From: Actinacidiphila oryziradicis
Lineage (GTDB): Bacteria; Actinomycetota; Actinomycetes; Streptomycetales; Streptomycetaceae
DNA length: 47,759 nt
Direction of reading: 5' to 3'
Assembly (NCBI RefSeq): GCF_005047355.1
Contig: NZ_SUMC01000063.1
Location: 1 to 47,759 of the forward strand
In this document: in pieces, positions 7,985-15,898 of the stretch
Position numbering within the stretch: position 1 is the stretch's first letter
Layout: each line of letters opens with the position of its first letter
Program-made: the position numbers and the translations under genes
The notes under the pieces: generated by a model
Databases searched by the model: none
What the model was told of the DNA's origin: nothing
What the model saw: only the letters and a program-made list of their open reading frames with translations

Positions 7985-9484
7985 TTAGGACTCCTGGGTG
8001 GTGAGGAGCGGCACGGGGACGTCGGTTGTTTCTTCGAGTTCGCCGGTGCCGCGGTCCAGGGTCGAGAAGTCGAACCGCTCGGAGCTGAGCAGGCTGACGC
8101 CGACCGCGACCACCAGTGACACGCCTTCGAGCGCGACGATGGACAGTAGGCTGAAACCGCTTTGCCGCAGCGGCAGCCCGACGGCGACGCCGAGCCCGAT
8201 GCTGGCGACGAACGCCCGCCCGGTCATCCGCGGCCAGAAGATGGCCAGCCCGAGCGGGAAGATCAGCACCGCCTTGATGAAGAACACCAGGTTGACGAGG
8301 TTCACGTAATCGATGCCTGAGCTGACCACGATTGCTCCGATGACGCCGGCGACGAGGATGCTCGCCTTGGTAATCACCATGAGGCGTTTCTCCGGGATCG
8401 CCGGTTTCAGCCGCTTGATGACATCCACCGCGACGATCGATGACAGCGCGGAGAACGCTCCGTCGATGGAGGAGTAGCAGGCGTTGCAGATGATGAGCAC
8501 GTACGCGGCGATCAGTACCACCGGCAGGCCGAGGTGGGAGATCACGTACGGGCCGATGCCGCCCGCCCCGTAGTTGCCCAGGTCCGCCACGGTGATGCCC
8601 TTGGCGCTGCCGACCAAGCCGAGCAATCCGAGGGTGAGCGGGATCGGGTAGAACCACAGGCCGGCCCACAGGAACGTCCGGGTGAGGTTTGCCGGGCGAA
8701 TCGCCCATGCCTTCTGCCAGAAGGTTTGGTCAGCCATCGTGGATGCGAGCAGGCCGAGCGCCAGCGAGATGCCGAACCCGGACGCCGCGGCTGGCAAGAA
8801 CAGCTGGGTGTGGTGCCCAGGTACGGCCTTGATCTGCGTGAAGACCCAGCTGGGCCCGCCGACCTTGGCCAGCACGTACAAGACGATAATCGCCGGCGGG
8901 ACGGTGATCATGAGCGTGGTGAATGTAGCGGTGATGACCGATGTCCACAGCCCGCCGAAGTAGGAATACACGGTGATGACGGCCACCGTGACGAGGAGTA
9001 CCGTGGTCGCGTTGAGGTGGAAGATCACCCCCATAACCAGGACCACGCCGTACAGGTTGATGAACACCTCGCACAGGCCACCGAAGATCATCGCCCCGAG
9101 CATCACAGTGGTTGCCGTGCGGCTGGCGAACCTGGCCCTGATGAACTCCACGATCGTGTAACCCTTGGGCATTTTGCTGCGCAGCTTGAGAGCGAACGGC
9201 ACCATGGCGATGACAGCGAGCCCGTTCGGCACGATGAACCACAGCAACCCCGACGTTCCCCAGGTGTACGCCTGGGCGGAGGACATCATCACGGCCATGG
9301 ACCAGGTCCAGACGGCGATGACAGACCCGACGCCGAAGCCCAGCCCGATACGGCGGCCGGCGATGATGAAGTCGTGGGTGGATTTGACCATCGTTCGGAC
9401 CAGACCCGCGATGATCAGCATAAAGGCGCCGAGTCCGAGCATCAGTCCGATTCCGAGCCCGCCGGATAGGTGGGTTGGTGACAT
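7985..9484 (-). CDS. Sodium:solute symporter (SSS family)
   Basis: 499 aa with about 13 hydrophobic segments. The SSS signature is seen in the early DFIIAGRRIGLGFGVGSVIA and TWSMAVMMSSAQAYTWG and the central YSYFGGLWTSVITA. It resembles the urea/purine-like branch, but substrate cannot be assigned from sequence alone. The length is typical. Downstream membrane and monooxygenase genes are contiguous, indicating uptake of the compound that the monooxygenase oxidises. The ribosome site is weak (GAGAGAAGAAAG). Confidence 0.88.
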   Translation of the reverse strand: MSPTHLSGGLGIGLMLGLGAFMLIIAGLVRTMVKSTHDFIIAGRRIGLGFGVGSVIAVWTWSMAVMMSSAQAYTWGTSGLLWFIVPNGLAVIAMVPFALKLRSKMPKGYTIVEFIRARFASRTATTVMLGAMIFGGLCEVFINLYGVVLVMGVIFHLNATTVLLVTVAVITVYSYFGGLWTSVITATFTTLMITVPPAIIVLYVLAKVGGPSWVFTQIKAVPGHHTQLFLPAAASGFGISLALGLLASTMADQTFWQKAWAIRPANLTRTFLWAGLWFYPIPLTLGLLGLVGSAKGITVADLGNYGAGGIGPYVISHLGLPVVLIAAYVLIICNACYSSIDGAFSALSSIVAVDVIKRLKPAIPEKRLMVITKASILVAGVIGAIVVSSGIDYVNLVNLVFFIKAVLIFPLGLAIFWPRMTGRAFVASIGLGVAVGLPLRQSGFSLLSIVALEGVSLVVAVGVSLLSSERFDFSTLDRGTGELEETTDVPVPLLTTQES

Positions 9485-9668
9485 ACCGATCTACTTTCTT
9501 CTCTCGGGAAATTGCGAATGCCGCGGTGTGCCCGCCGGGGGTGTGGCGGGTGAATCCACGCGGCGGGGTCAGCGGCGGCTCAGCGAGCGACCGCGCAGGG
9601 ACGCTGGTCGCGTGCGCTGGGGGTATGGAGCCTGCCGCCACGCAACGCAGTAAGCGCGGACTCGACGC

Positions 9669-9824
9669 TCATGACTGCTCCGGGGCCAGGCGTCGCAGGG
9701 CGCTGTGGTGGAGAACGATGGGCGCGACGCCCGAGCGCACTCGCAATTCGTTGACGTGCAGCAGGACGATTACGTGGTCGCCGGCCGTGACCTCCTGCGA
9801 GACCATGGTGTTCATCCACGCGCA
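9669..9824 (-). pseudogene. Flavin reductase C-terminal remnant
   Basis: About 50 codons ending TGA at 9669. The sequence VSQEVTAGDHVIVLLHVNEL then APIVLHHSALRRL matches the C-terminal strand region of FMN reductase (RutF/HpaC-like) domains, in which an AGDH-[TV]-IVL core is typical. The preceding flavin-binding two thirds is absent, and no start is available. It lies on the same strand, upstream of the symporter and monooxygenase. An intact reductase here would have supplied FMNH2 to the monooxygenase. Confidence 0.65.
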
Positions 9825-9990
9825 CGGACAGGGCGACGGCGATCGCTTACGGAACCGTGCAAGAGTTGAGTGCGACGCCAGGGCGTCGGCGCACGGCACT
9901 CACGAGGATCACTCAGCCGATCAGTGCCGCGGCAGGGACGCGGATTTGTACCAGCGCTCTACACCTGGCGAAGGTCACTGAAGTACGCAG

Positions 9991-10068
9991 TCAGCGCGAA
10001 CAGATGGCGCTTGCCAAGTGGCAAAGGTCCACATGCCGACGGGATACGAGCCGGAGGTCGATAGGCAT
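9991..10068 (-). CDS. Actinobacterial sulfur-type leader peptide, 25 aa
   Basis: A 25-residue ORF from ATG 10068 to TGA 9991. Its C-terminal part, SRRHVDLCHLASAIC then SR, matches the pattern RR-x-HVDL-x-x-(V/L)-A-x-x-(I/L)-C. This pattern is conserved in short leader peptides upstream of sulfur-metabolism genes in Streptomyces and relatives. The two Cys codons near the end fit a cysteine-supply attenuation role. It lies upstream of the flavin-reductase remnant and the symporter-monooxygenase operon on the same strand. The match rests on the peptide sequence; the regulation is inferred. Confidence 0.7.
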   Translation of the reverse strand: MPIDLRLVSRRHVDLCHLASAICSR

Positions 10069-10543
10069 TCGCCTACGATGGCCGAGGGGACCGCGCCCGT
10101 CAACGCTCGTCCGCATTTCGGAAGGGCGTGACAGGCGAAGACCGCGAAACTCCAGTACGGAGTTCGTCTGCCGGGCCTTCAAAATTTCTGTGACGGATGT
10201 CACCGATGCCTGATTCATCATTCGGAGCACGCTGATCGCGTGCCGTTCACGGTGCAGCATTTTGGGGACCGCGCGCCAGGCGGACAGCAGCCTGTGGGAG
10301 TAGGGTCGGGGACCGGCGCGGTGGCGCGTGGCGGCACAGCCACCACCCGGAAATGATCACTGGAGAACGGTATGCCGGGAAACTGGCCCGTACGTTCGGG
10401 AAGGGGTCGTCGGAAAGGGGCCCGAACCGCGGGCACCTCGTCGGCGACCTACTCCACTTGAAGCGGCGGGGGCTGGAAACGGAGCAACTTGTAGGCGCGC
10501 TCTCCGGGGCGTATCGGATCGCTGGCCGGGCACAATGCGGCGG
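10069..10543. other. Intergenic, promoter side of the leader plus IS flank
   Basis: It holds the presumed promoter of the minus-strand leader peptide and the left flank of the IS701-like remnant. No convincing gene or repeat is seen. The exact insertion-sequence end could not be placed. Confidence 0.4.
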
Positions 10544-11115
10544 ATGAGCGAGCGGATCGAGGAGATCTACGACCGGGTCGTGGCGGCGGGGAAGCGTTGG
10601 TGCGGGGGAACTTCACCACGCCGACGTTCCGTACCTTCGCCGCGCTGGTCACGGGGCTGATCGCGCAGACTGGGCGGTGCACAGTGACCGGGATGCTCAC
10701 GGGCGCGGGATTGACGCGCGCCTGGTCCCACGACCGTGCCCACGCCTTCTTCTCCAGGGCCCCGTGGAGCCCGGACATCCTGGGCATCTCCCTGTCCCAC
10801 CTGGTCGTGCGCCGCCTGCTGCCCGCCGGTGCGGTGCTGACCGTCGTGGTGGACGACACGCTGTTCAAGCGGCGCGGGAAGAAGGTGTTCGGTGCGGCCT
10901 GGCAGCACGACGGCGCGGCCACGGGTCCCACGCCGGTCGGCCGCGGGACGTGCTTCGTCGTCATCGGCCTGGTCGTGGAACTGCCCTTCGTGGCCCGGCC
11001 GGTGTGCCTGCCGGTGATGGCCCGGCTGTGGCGCCCGAAGCAGGAGCTGGGCAAGGTCGACATCGCCGCCTCGATGCTCCGCCTCCTGGCCGCCTGGCGC
11101 CGCCGACAAGGCCCC
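10544..11115 (+). pseudogene. IS701-like DDE transposase remnant, frameshifted
   Basis: It starts ATG 10544 (MSERIEEIYDRVVAAGK) and then loses one base near 10590. The continuation is one frame over as LVRGNFTTPTFRTFAALVTG. The core is a DDE-type transposase: RAWSHDRAHAFFSRAPW, TVVVDDTLFKRRGKKVFGAA (first catalytic Asp in VVDDT) and VARPVCLPVMARLWRPKQ. It ends after SMLRLLAAWR, so the second and third catalytic acids are missing. Non-functional. Confidence 0.8.
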
Positions 11116-11124
11116 GCCGCAACC

Positions 11125-11500
11125 GGCCCGCTGATGCCTATGCCGACGCGCCCGCGGTGCTCTCCGGCCGTGCCAAGGGCACCCCGAAGCACCGCGACGG
11201 CTCGGTCGAGGCAATCCGTCAAACCTGCTCTCAAGCGTCTGGCCAGGCGCTACCGGCACTTGAGCGAGGAGATCGCAGACGCCGACGCCGATCTGCGCGT
11301 TCTGATCGCCCGCACCGCCCCTGGCCTGCTCACTCTGCCGGGTGTCGGGACCGAGACCGCTGGGCAGTTGCTGGTCACCGCCAGGGACAACCCCGACAGG
11401 CTCGTCTCGGAGGCATCCTTCGCCCGCCTGTGCGCCACTGCATCTGTGCCAGCCTCTTCCGGGCGCACCGACCGCCGCCCCCACGGCTTGACGATCTATA
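11125..11500 (+). pseudogene. IS110-family transposase remnant
   Basis: It is joined to the IS701-like fragment. A short piece (AVLSGRAKGTPKHRDGSVEA, 11150-11205) lies in one frame. After an internal deletion, the C-terminal domain follows in another frame: LKRLARRYRHLSEEIADAD, LLTLPGVGTETAGQLLVTA, SEASFARLCATASVPASSG. This is the helix-hairpin-helix/Transposase_20 part of IS110 proteins, with the conserved PASSG. The N-terminal DEDD catalytic domain is gone. Confidence 0.8.
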
Positions 11501-11565
11501 GGAGCTTCAGGGTCACGTTGAGGTCTCCGTGAACCACACGCTCGGCACCGACGGACGCCCGCCCT

Positions 11566-12789
11566 CTATGCCGCGTGCAGCGCGAGAGTGGGAGAGAGCC
11601 GCGCGGCGCGTACCGCGGGGTAGAGACCCGCGATGGTGCCGATCAGCAGCGTGGCGCCGAAGCCGCCGAAGACGGCCCACAGCGGTACCACCCAGGGCAG
11701 TCCACCGTGGGCCGCGTAGCCGAAGGTCGCGAGGGAGCCCAGGACGATGCCCGCGAGGCCGCCGAAGCCGGACAGAACCAACGATTCCGTGACGAACTGG
11801 ATGCGGATTTGGCCCTTGGTGGCGCCGAACGAGCGGCGCAGGCCGATCTCGTAGCGCCGTTCCAGCACCGAGATGATCATGGTGTTCGCGACGCCGACCC
11901 CGCCGACCAGCAGCGCCACCGCGCCGAGCCCCAGGAGCAGGCTGGTGAAGGCGCCCTTGGCGGCGGCCTGCGCCTTGAGCCCCGAGGAGGGGTCGGTGAC
12001 CGTCACGACCTCCGGATTCTGCGGGTTGGCGGTGCGCGGGATCAGGTCGCGCACGGCCTGGACGGTGGCGTCCGTGGAGCGCTCGTAGACCGAGGTGGGG
12101 TGGCCGTCGAAGCCGAGAAGGCGCTCGGCGACGGGCCAGCCGACGAGGGCGGCGCGCTCGATCTCGGGAGCGAGCGGCAGCGGGTCGAGGATGCCGGTGA
12201 CCGTGAAGTAGCGGTCCTTGATGTAGACCTGCTGGCCGACGGCGGTGATACCGAGGCGGTCGGCGGCCACGCTGCCGAGCACGACGGAGGGGTAGCGGCC
12301 GGTCGCGGCGTTGAGCCAACTCCCCTGACGCACTTTGCCGCGCAGTGTCGCCAGCAGTTGTTCGTCGGTGGCCTTGACGGTGAGGCCCCCGGTCTCGGTG
12401 TCGGGGATCCGGTCGGTGCGGCGTACCGAGGCCGTGATGTCGCCGGTGGCGCCGACCCGTTGGACTCCGTCGATACGGGCGACCATGCCGGGCGCGTCCT
12501 CGGGAAGCCGGGTGTCCTGGCCGCCGAAGAGCGACTGGCCCGGGGTGACCACCAGCATGTTGGTGCCCAACCGGTCTAGTTCGAGAAGCAATTGGGCCTT
12601 GCTCGACGACGAGATACCGACGACCGCGATCATCGTCGCGATACCGATGGCGATGCCGAGCGCGGACAGGATCACGCGCATGGGACGGCCGCGCAGCCCG
12701 GCGAACCCGACGTGCAGGACGGCCCGGGGCCCCAGGCGGGCGGGCGAGAGCTGCGGCTGCCGCAGGGCCGTGCGGCTCAACTGGCTCAT
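11566..12789 (-). CDS. ABC transporter permease, MacB/FtsX type
   Basis: 407 aa. One N-terminal transmembrane helix (MRVILSALGIAIGIATMIAVVGI) is followed by a large extracytoplasmic MacB-PCD-like domain (about 55-265) and three C-terminal helices (FTSLLLGLGAVALLVGGVGVA, SGFGGLAGIVLGSLA, FGATLLIGTIAGLYPA). This is the layout of MacB-type mechanotransmission permeases rather than channel exporters. The conserved cytoplasmic stretch ERRYEIGLRRSFGATKGQI is present. Its ATG overlaps the ATPase stop (ATGA). With the ATPase and adaptor it forms an exporter, probably for a peptide, lipid or antibiotic. Confidence 0.92.
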   Translation of the reverse strand: MSQLSRTALRQPQLSPARLGPRAVLHVGFAGLRGRPMRVILSALGIAIGIATMIAVVGISSSSKAQLLLELDRLGTNMLVVTPGQSLFGGQDTRLPEDAPGMVARIDGVQRVGATGDITASVRRTDRIPDTETGGLTVKATDEQLLATLRGKVRQGSWLNAATGRYPSVVLGSVAADRLGITAVGQQVYIKDRYFTVTGILDPLPLAPEIERAALVGWPVAERLLGFDGHPTSVYERSTDATVQAVRDLIPRTANPQNPEVVTVTDPSSGLKAQAAAKGAFTSLLLGLGAVALLVGGVGVANTMIISVLERRYEIGLRRSFGATKGQIRIQFVTESLVLSGFGGLAGIVLGSLATFGYAAHGGLPWVVPLWAVFGGFGATLLIGTIAGLYPAVRAARLSPTLALHAA

Positions 12790-13499
12790 ACCGCTGCCGC
12801 TTTCACGTCGGCGTCGGCGGCCGTGTCCGCGACGATCCGGCCGTCGCGTATGCGTACCTGACGGGGCAGCTGACCGGCGATCTCGGTGTCGTGGGTGATC
12901 ACGGCGATGGTCGCGCCTTCCTTGTTGAGGTCGTGCAGGAGTGTCATGACGGAGGCGCCGGAGGCCGAGTCCAACGCCCCGGTGGGCTCGTCGGCGAGCA
13001 GCAGATCGGGCTCGCCGACGACGGCACGAGCGATGGCCACCCGCTGCTTCTGGCCGCCGGACAGCTGATGCGGCCGGTGCCCCATGCGGTCGGCGAGGCC
13101 GACCCGCTCAAGGGCCCGCTCGGCGCGCCGTCGGCGCTCGGCGCGCGGCAGGCCGCGGTAGACCAGACCCTCAGCCACATTGTCGCGGGCGCTCATACCG
13201 GGCACCAGGTGGAAGGCCTGGAAGACGAAGCCGACGTGCTGGGAGCGCAGCGCCGACAGCCGGCGGTCCGACAGGGTGGCGATGTCGTGCCCGGCGACGG
13301 CGACCACGCCGGACGAGGGCCGGTCGAGGGTGCCGACGATGTGCAGGAGGGTGGACTTGCCGGACCCGGACGGCCCGACGATGGCGACCAGTTCGCCGCG
13401 TTCGATCCGCAGATCCACCCCGCGCAGCGCCGCTACACCGCCGGGGTACTCCTTGCCGACGCCGCTCAACTGGACCACAGGGGCCGGGGTATCCGTCAT
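12786..13499 (-). CDS. ABC transporter ATP-binding protein, MacB/LolD type
   Basis: 237 aa. Walker A GPSGSGKST (about residues 42-50), Q-loop in FVFQAFHLVPG, ABC signature LSGGQKQRVAIARA, Walker B LLLADEPTGALD and H-loop in VITHD are all present, so it should hydrolyse ATP. The start at 13499 overlaps the adaptor stop at 13496. It energises the downstream FtsX-like permease. The Lys in the signature (SGGQKQR) is common in this group. Confidence 0.95.
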   Translation of the reverse strand: MTDTPAPVVQLSGVGKEYPGGVAALRGVDLRIERGELVAIVGPSGSGKSTLLHIVGTLDRPSSGVVAVAGHDIATLSDRRLSALRSQHVGFVFQAFHLVPGMSARDNVAEGLVYRGLPRAERRRRAERALERVGLADRMGHRPHQLSGGQKQRVAIARAVVGEPDLLLADEPTGALDSASGASVMTLLHDLNKEGATIAVITHDTEIAGQLPRQVRIRDGRIVADTAADADVKAAAV

Positions 13500-14557
13500 G
13501 AGGACGACACCCCGACCTTCATGCCCTCCCGCAGCCCGGGGCCGCTGACCTCCACCCGGCCCTGGGCGAAGATGCCCAACCTGGCCGGGATGTCGCGGGC
13601 TTTGCCGCCCTGGACGACCTGGATCCCGTATCCGCCGCTGGGCATCGCCAGCAGCGCGTTGACGGGGACGGTCAGGACGTCCTTGTGCGTCTCGCCGGGA
13701 AGATCGACAGTGACAGGTGACTTGTCGAAGCCGCCGACCTTCGACGGGTGATCGAAGGTGACCGTGACGGTGACCTGGGGTGTCTTGTCCTGGCCGCCCG
13801 TCTCCTGCACCGTCGATCCGACCGAGGAGACCGTGCCCGGCGCCTTTGTGCCGTCCGGCAGTTCGACGGTCACCTTGGTGCCCATGCGCGCCGAAGCGGC
13901 ATCGGCGACGTCGATCGGGAACTGGACGACGCGGTGGGAGCCGGTCGTGGTCAGTACCGGGACGCCGGGGGCCACCGAATCGCCCACCGCCGCGGTCGCC
14001 GAGGCGATGCGCAGCGGTCCCGGGGCGAAGGCGATCTCGTCGGGGCCGACCGTGCCGGTCTTGGGCAGGTCGTGGTCGCCCTGCCAGCGCTTGACGGCGT
14101 TGGCGGTCGCGTCGGTGTATGTGTCGTCGACGGTGAGCCCGCCGGCGTATCCGAGGACGCACAGATTCTGCTCCAACGCCTTTACGTCGTCGCCCTTGTC
14201 GCCGCTCTTGAGCGTCCGGTACATCGGGGTGCCGCCGTACATCAGCCGCGTCGGCGTACCGTCTACCGCGTACAGCCGACCGTCTCGCGTGACCGTGGAG
14301 CCGGCGCCGGGCAGCCAGGTCACCGTCCCAGCGGCGCCCGCGTTGAGCTTGCGCTGTCCGGAGAAATCGAGGGTGCCCTGTTCCTGGGTGCTGGTGCTGA
14401 GGTCGCCGCTCTCGATCGTGGCGGTGGCCGCGGGAAGGCCGGTGTCCTGCCGGGCGACCGTCCTGCCGGAGGAGGCGAGAGCGGTCACGGTCGCGCCGCC
14501 CGCGCCCGCGATGACAACCGCGGCCAGCGCGGCCAGCGCGGATTTCCTGTGTTTCAT
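13496..14557 (-). CDS. Efflux periplasmic-adaptor-like protein with peptidoglycan-binding domain
   Basis: 353 aa from ATG 14557. An N-terminal signal/anchor (ALAALAAVVIAGAGGATVTALA) is followed by a lipoyl/barrel-sandwich start (TATIESGDLSTSTQEQGTLDF). A PG_binding_1-like module follows at about 125-185 (LKSGDKGDDVKALEQNLCVLGY, then DATANAVKRWQ), and then beta-barrel segments with the HlyD-type end (VEVSGPGLREGMKVGV). This combination is the usual actinobacterial counterpart of MacA, tying the exporter to the cell wall. It is coupled to the ATPase by a 4-bp overlap. The lipoprotein gene lies 64 bp upstream. Confidence 0.88.
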   Translation of the reverse strand: MKHRKSALAALAAVVIAGAGGATVTALASSGRTVARQDTGLPAATATIESGDLSTSTQEQGTLDFSGQRKLNAGAAGTVTWLPGAGSTVTRDGRLYAVDGTPTRLMYGGTPMYRTLKSGDKGDDVKALEQNLCVLGYAGGLTVDDTYTDATANAVKRWQGDHDLPKTGTVGPDEIAFAPGPLRIASATAAVGDSVAPGVPVLTTTGSHRVVQFPIDVADAASARMGTKVTVELPDGTKAPGTVSSVGSTVQETGGQDKTPQVTVTVTFDHPSKVGGFDKSPVTVDLPGETHKDVLTVPVNALLAMPSGGYGIQVVQGGKARDIPARLGIFAQGRVEVSGPGLREGMKVGVSSS

Positions 14558-14621
14558 CGCCGGATTCCCGTCTGAAGTTCGCGAGGAGTTCTCCTTGTCC
14601 GCGGGCGTTCGGACATGGCGG

Positions 14622-15098
14622 TCACGAGTACGCCGCGCAGGCCTTGCTGGCCTTGTTGAAGGCACCCAGCTCCGATCCCGTGGGAGCCTGCATCGCGCCG
14701 CCGTTCGGGCCGAAGGAGGGATCCGGCATGTTGTAACCGTTCTTCCGCATGCATTGCGCGAACTTAAGCCTTTTGTCCTTTTCGGCCTGCGTCAGCTCAC
14801 CGGAAGGATTGAGGCTGTACTGCTTGCACGCCTCCATCGCCTTGGCCATCTTGGCCTGGTCGCCGCCACCGCTGATCGCGATTCCGTTGCCCGATCCGGC
14901 GGACGGCTCCGCCACGTCCATCCCGTGCTTCCGCAGGCATTCGCGCAGCTTGTAGGCCTTGTCACTGGCCGTGTCCGCGGTCGACTTCGCCGCGGCGGCG
15001 TGCGACCCCGACCCCGAACAGGCAGAGGTGAACAGCGCGAGGGCCGCGAGACCCGCGGCAGCGGTAACGCTCATACTGCTTTTCATGGGACTTTTCAT
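14622..15098 (-). CDS. Lipoprotein of the exporter locus
   Basis: 158 aa from ATG 15098 (ribosome site GGAAGAGAG). The lipobox is LFTSAC-S with the acceptor Cys at about residue 27, then a flexible linker. The mature part has two similar segments, YKLRECLRKHGMDV-x-EPS and LKFAQCMRKNGYNMPDPSF, each with a Cys-x-x-(K)-x-G pattern, plus further Cys near the end. It looks like an internal duplication with disulfides. It heads the exporter operon and probably senses or hands over substrate outside the membrane. Similar small lipoproteins accompany other actinobacterial MacAB-like loci. Confidence 0.82.
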   Translation of the reverse strand: MKSPMKSSMSVTAAAGLAALALFTSACSGSGSHAAAAKSTADTASDKAYKLRECLRKHGMDVAEPSAGSGNGIAISGGGDQAKMAKAMEACKQYSLNPSGELTQAEKDKRLKFAQCMRKNGYNMPDPSFGPNGGAMQAPTGSELGAFNKASKACAAYS

Positions 15099-15162
15099 GC
15101 TCTCTTCCCGCTTCGTGAAGCTCCGGATTCCGACGAAGCGAGGCTGACATCCTTCGGCGTGT

Positions 15163-15199
15163 CCTTTCTCTAAGCGATGTCGCTTACGAAAACGAAAGG
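15163..15199. promoter_or_regulatory. Candidate operator between exporter and two-component genes
   Basis: A perfect inverted repeat TAAGCGA-TG-TCGCTTA spans 15171-15186. It is flanked by CCTTTC (15163-15168) and GAAAGG (15194-15199), which also pair. It lies in the 125-bp divergent promoter region between the lipoprotein/exporter operon and the response regulator. That is a natural site for autoregulation and control of the exporter by the OmpR-type regulator, which is inferred. Confidence 0.6.
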
Positions 15200-15223
15200 T
15201 CCGCCTCTGCTACACAGGGGCAC

Positions 15224-15898
15224 ATGCGTGTTCTGGTGGTGGAGGACGAGGAATTCCTGGCCGAGATGCTGGCCACGGGACTGCGGCGCGACGCCATCGC
15301 CGTGGACGTGGCGACCGACGGCGCGGAGGCCCTGCGGAAGATCGACCAGGGCGACTACGACGTACTGATCCTGGACCGCGATCTTCCCGAGGTGTCCGGC
15401 GACGAGGTGTGCCGCCGAGTCGTGGAACAGCGGCTGCTCACCCGTGTACTGATGCTCACCGCCACCAGCAGCGTCCGCGACCGGGTGGCGGGCCTCAGCC
15501 TCGGCGCGGACGACTACCTCACCAAACCGTTCGCCTACGACGAACTGCTCGCCCGGGTGCTGGCGCTCGGCCGCCGGGCCCGGCCCGCGCTGCCCCCCGT
15601 CCTGGAACGCACCGGGCTCGTCGTGGACACCGCACGCCGCCAGGCCAGCCGTGACGGCCGCTTCCTGAGCCTGTCCCGCAAGGAATTCGCCGTCCTGGAA
15701 GTGCTGATGCGCGCGGACGGCGCGGTCGTCAGCGGCGAGGACCTCATCGAGCAGGTGTGGGAGGAGGGCACCAGCTACCGCACCAACGCGGTACGGGTCA
15801 CCCTCAGCAAGCTGCGCGCCAAACTCGGCGATCCGCAGGTGGTGGAGACGGTCTCGGGCGTCGGCTACCGGATAGCTGGCGGGCCGGTGCCGTCATGA
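15224..15898 (+). CDS. OmpR-family response regulator
   Basis: 224 aa. The receiver domain has the acidic pair ED in VVEDEEF, phospho-acceptor Asp in YDVLILDRDLPEVSG, Thr in MLTATSS and Lys in YLTKPF. The C-terminal winged helix (LSRKEFAVLEVLMRADGAVV, then YRTNAVRVTLSKLRAKLG and VSGVGYRI) is standard. It is coupled to the kinase by a 4-bp overlap. The divergent ABC exporter operon is the probable target. Confidence 0.95.
   Translation: MRVLVVEDEEFLAEMLATGLRRDAIAVDVATDGAEALRKIDQGDYDVLILDRDLPEVSGDEVCRRVVEQRLLTRVLMLTATSSVRDRVAGLSLGADDYLTKPFAYDELLARVLALGRRARPALPPVLERTGLVVDTARRQASRDGRFLSLSRKEFAVLEVLMRADGAVVSGEDLIEQVWEEGTSYRTNAVRVTLSKLRAKLGDPQVVETVSGVGYRIAGGPVPS

Noticed and set aside
9580..9825. 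Minus-strand 81-aa ORF overlapping the reductase remnant
   Set aside because: Different frame from the recognisable flavin-reductase sequence; Arg/Pro-rich shadow.
9857..10213. Plus-strand 118-aa ORF opposite the leader peptide
   Set aside because: Basic, low-information sequence antisense to the leader; no ribosome site.
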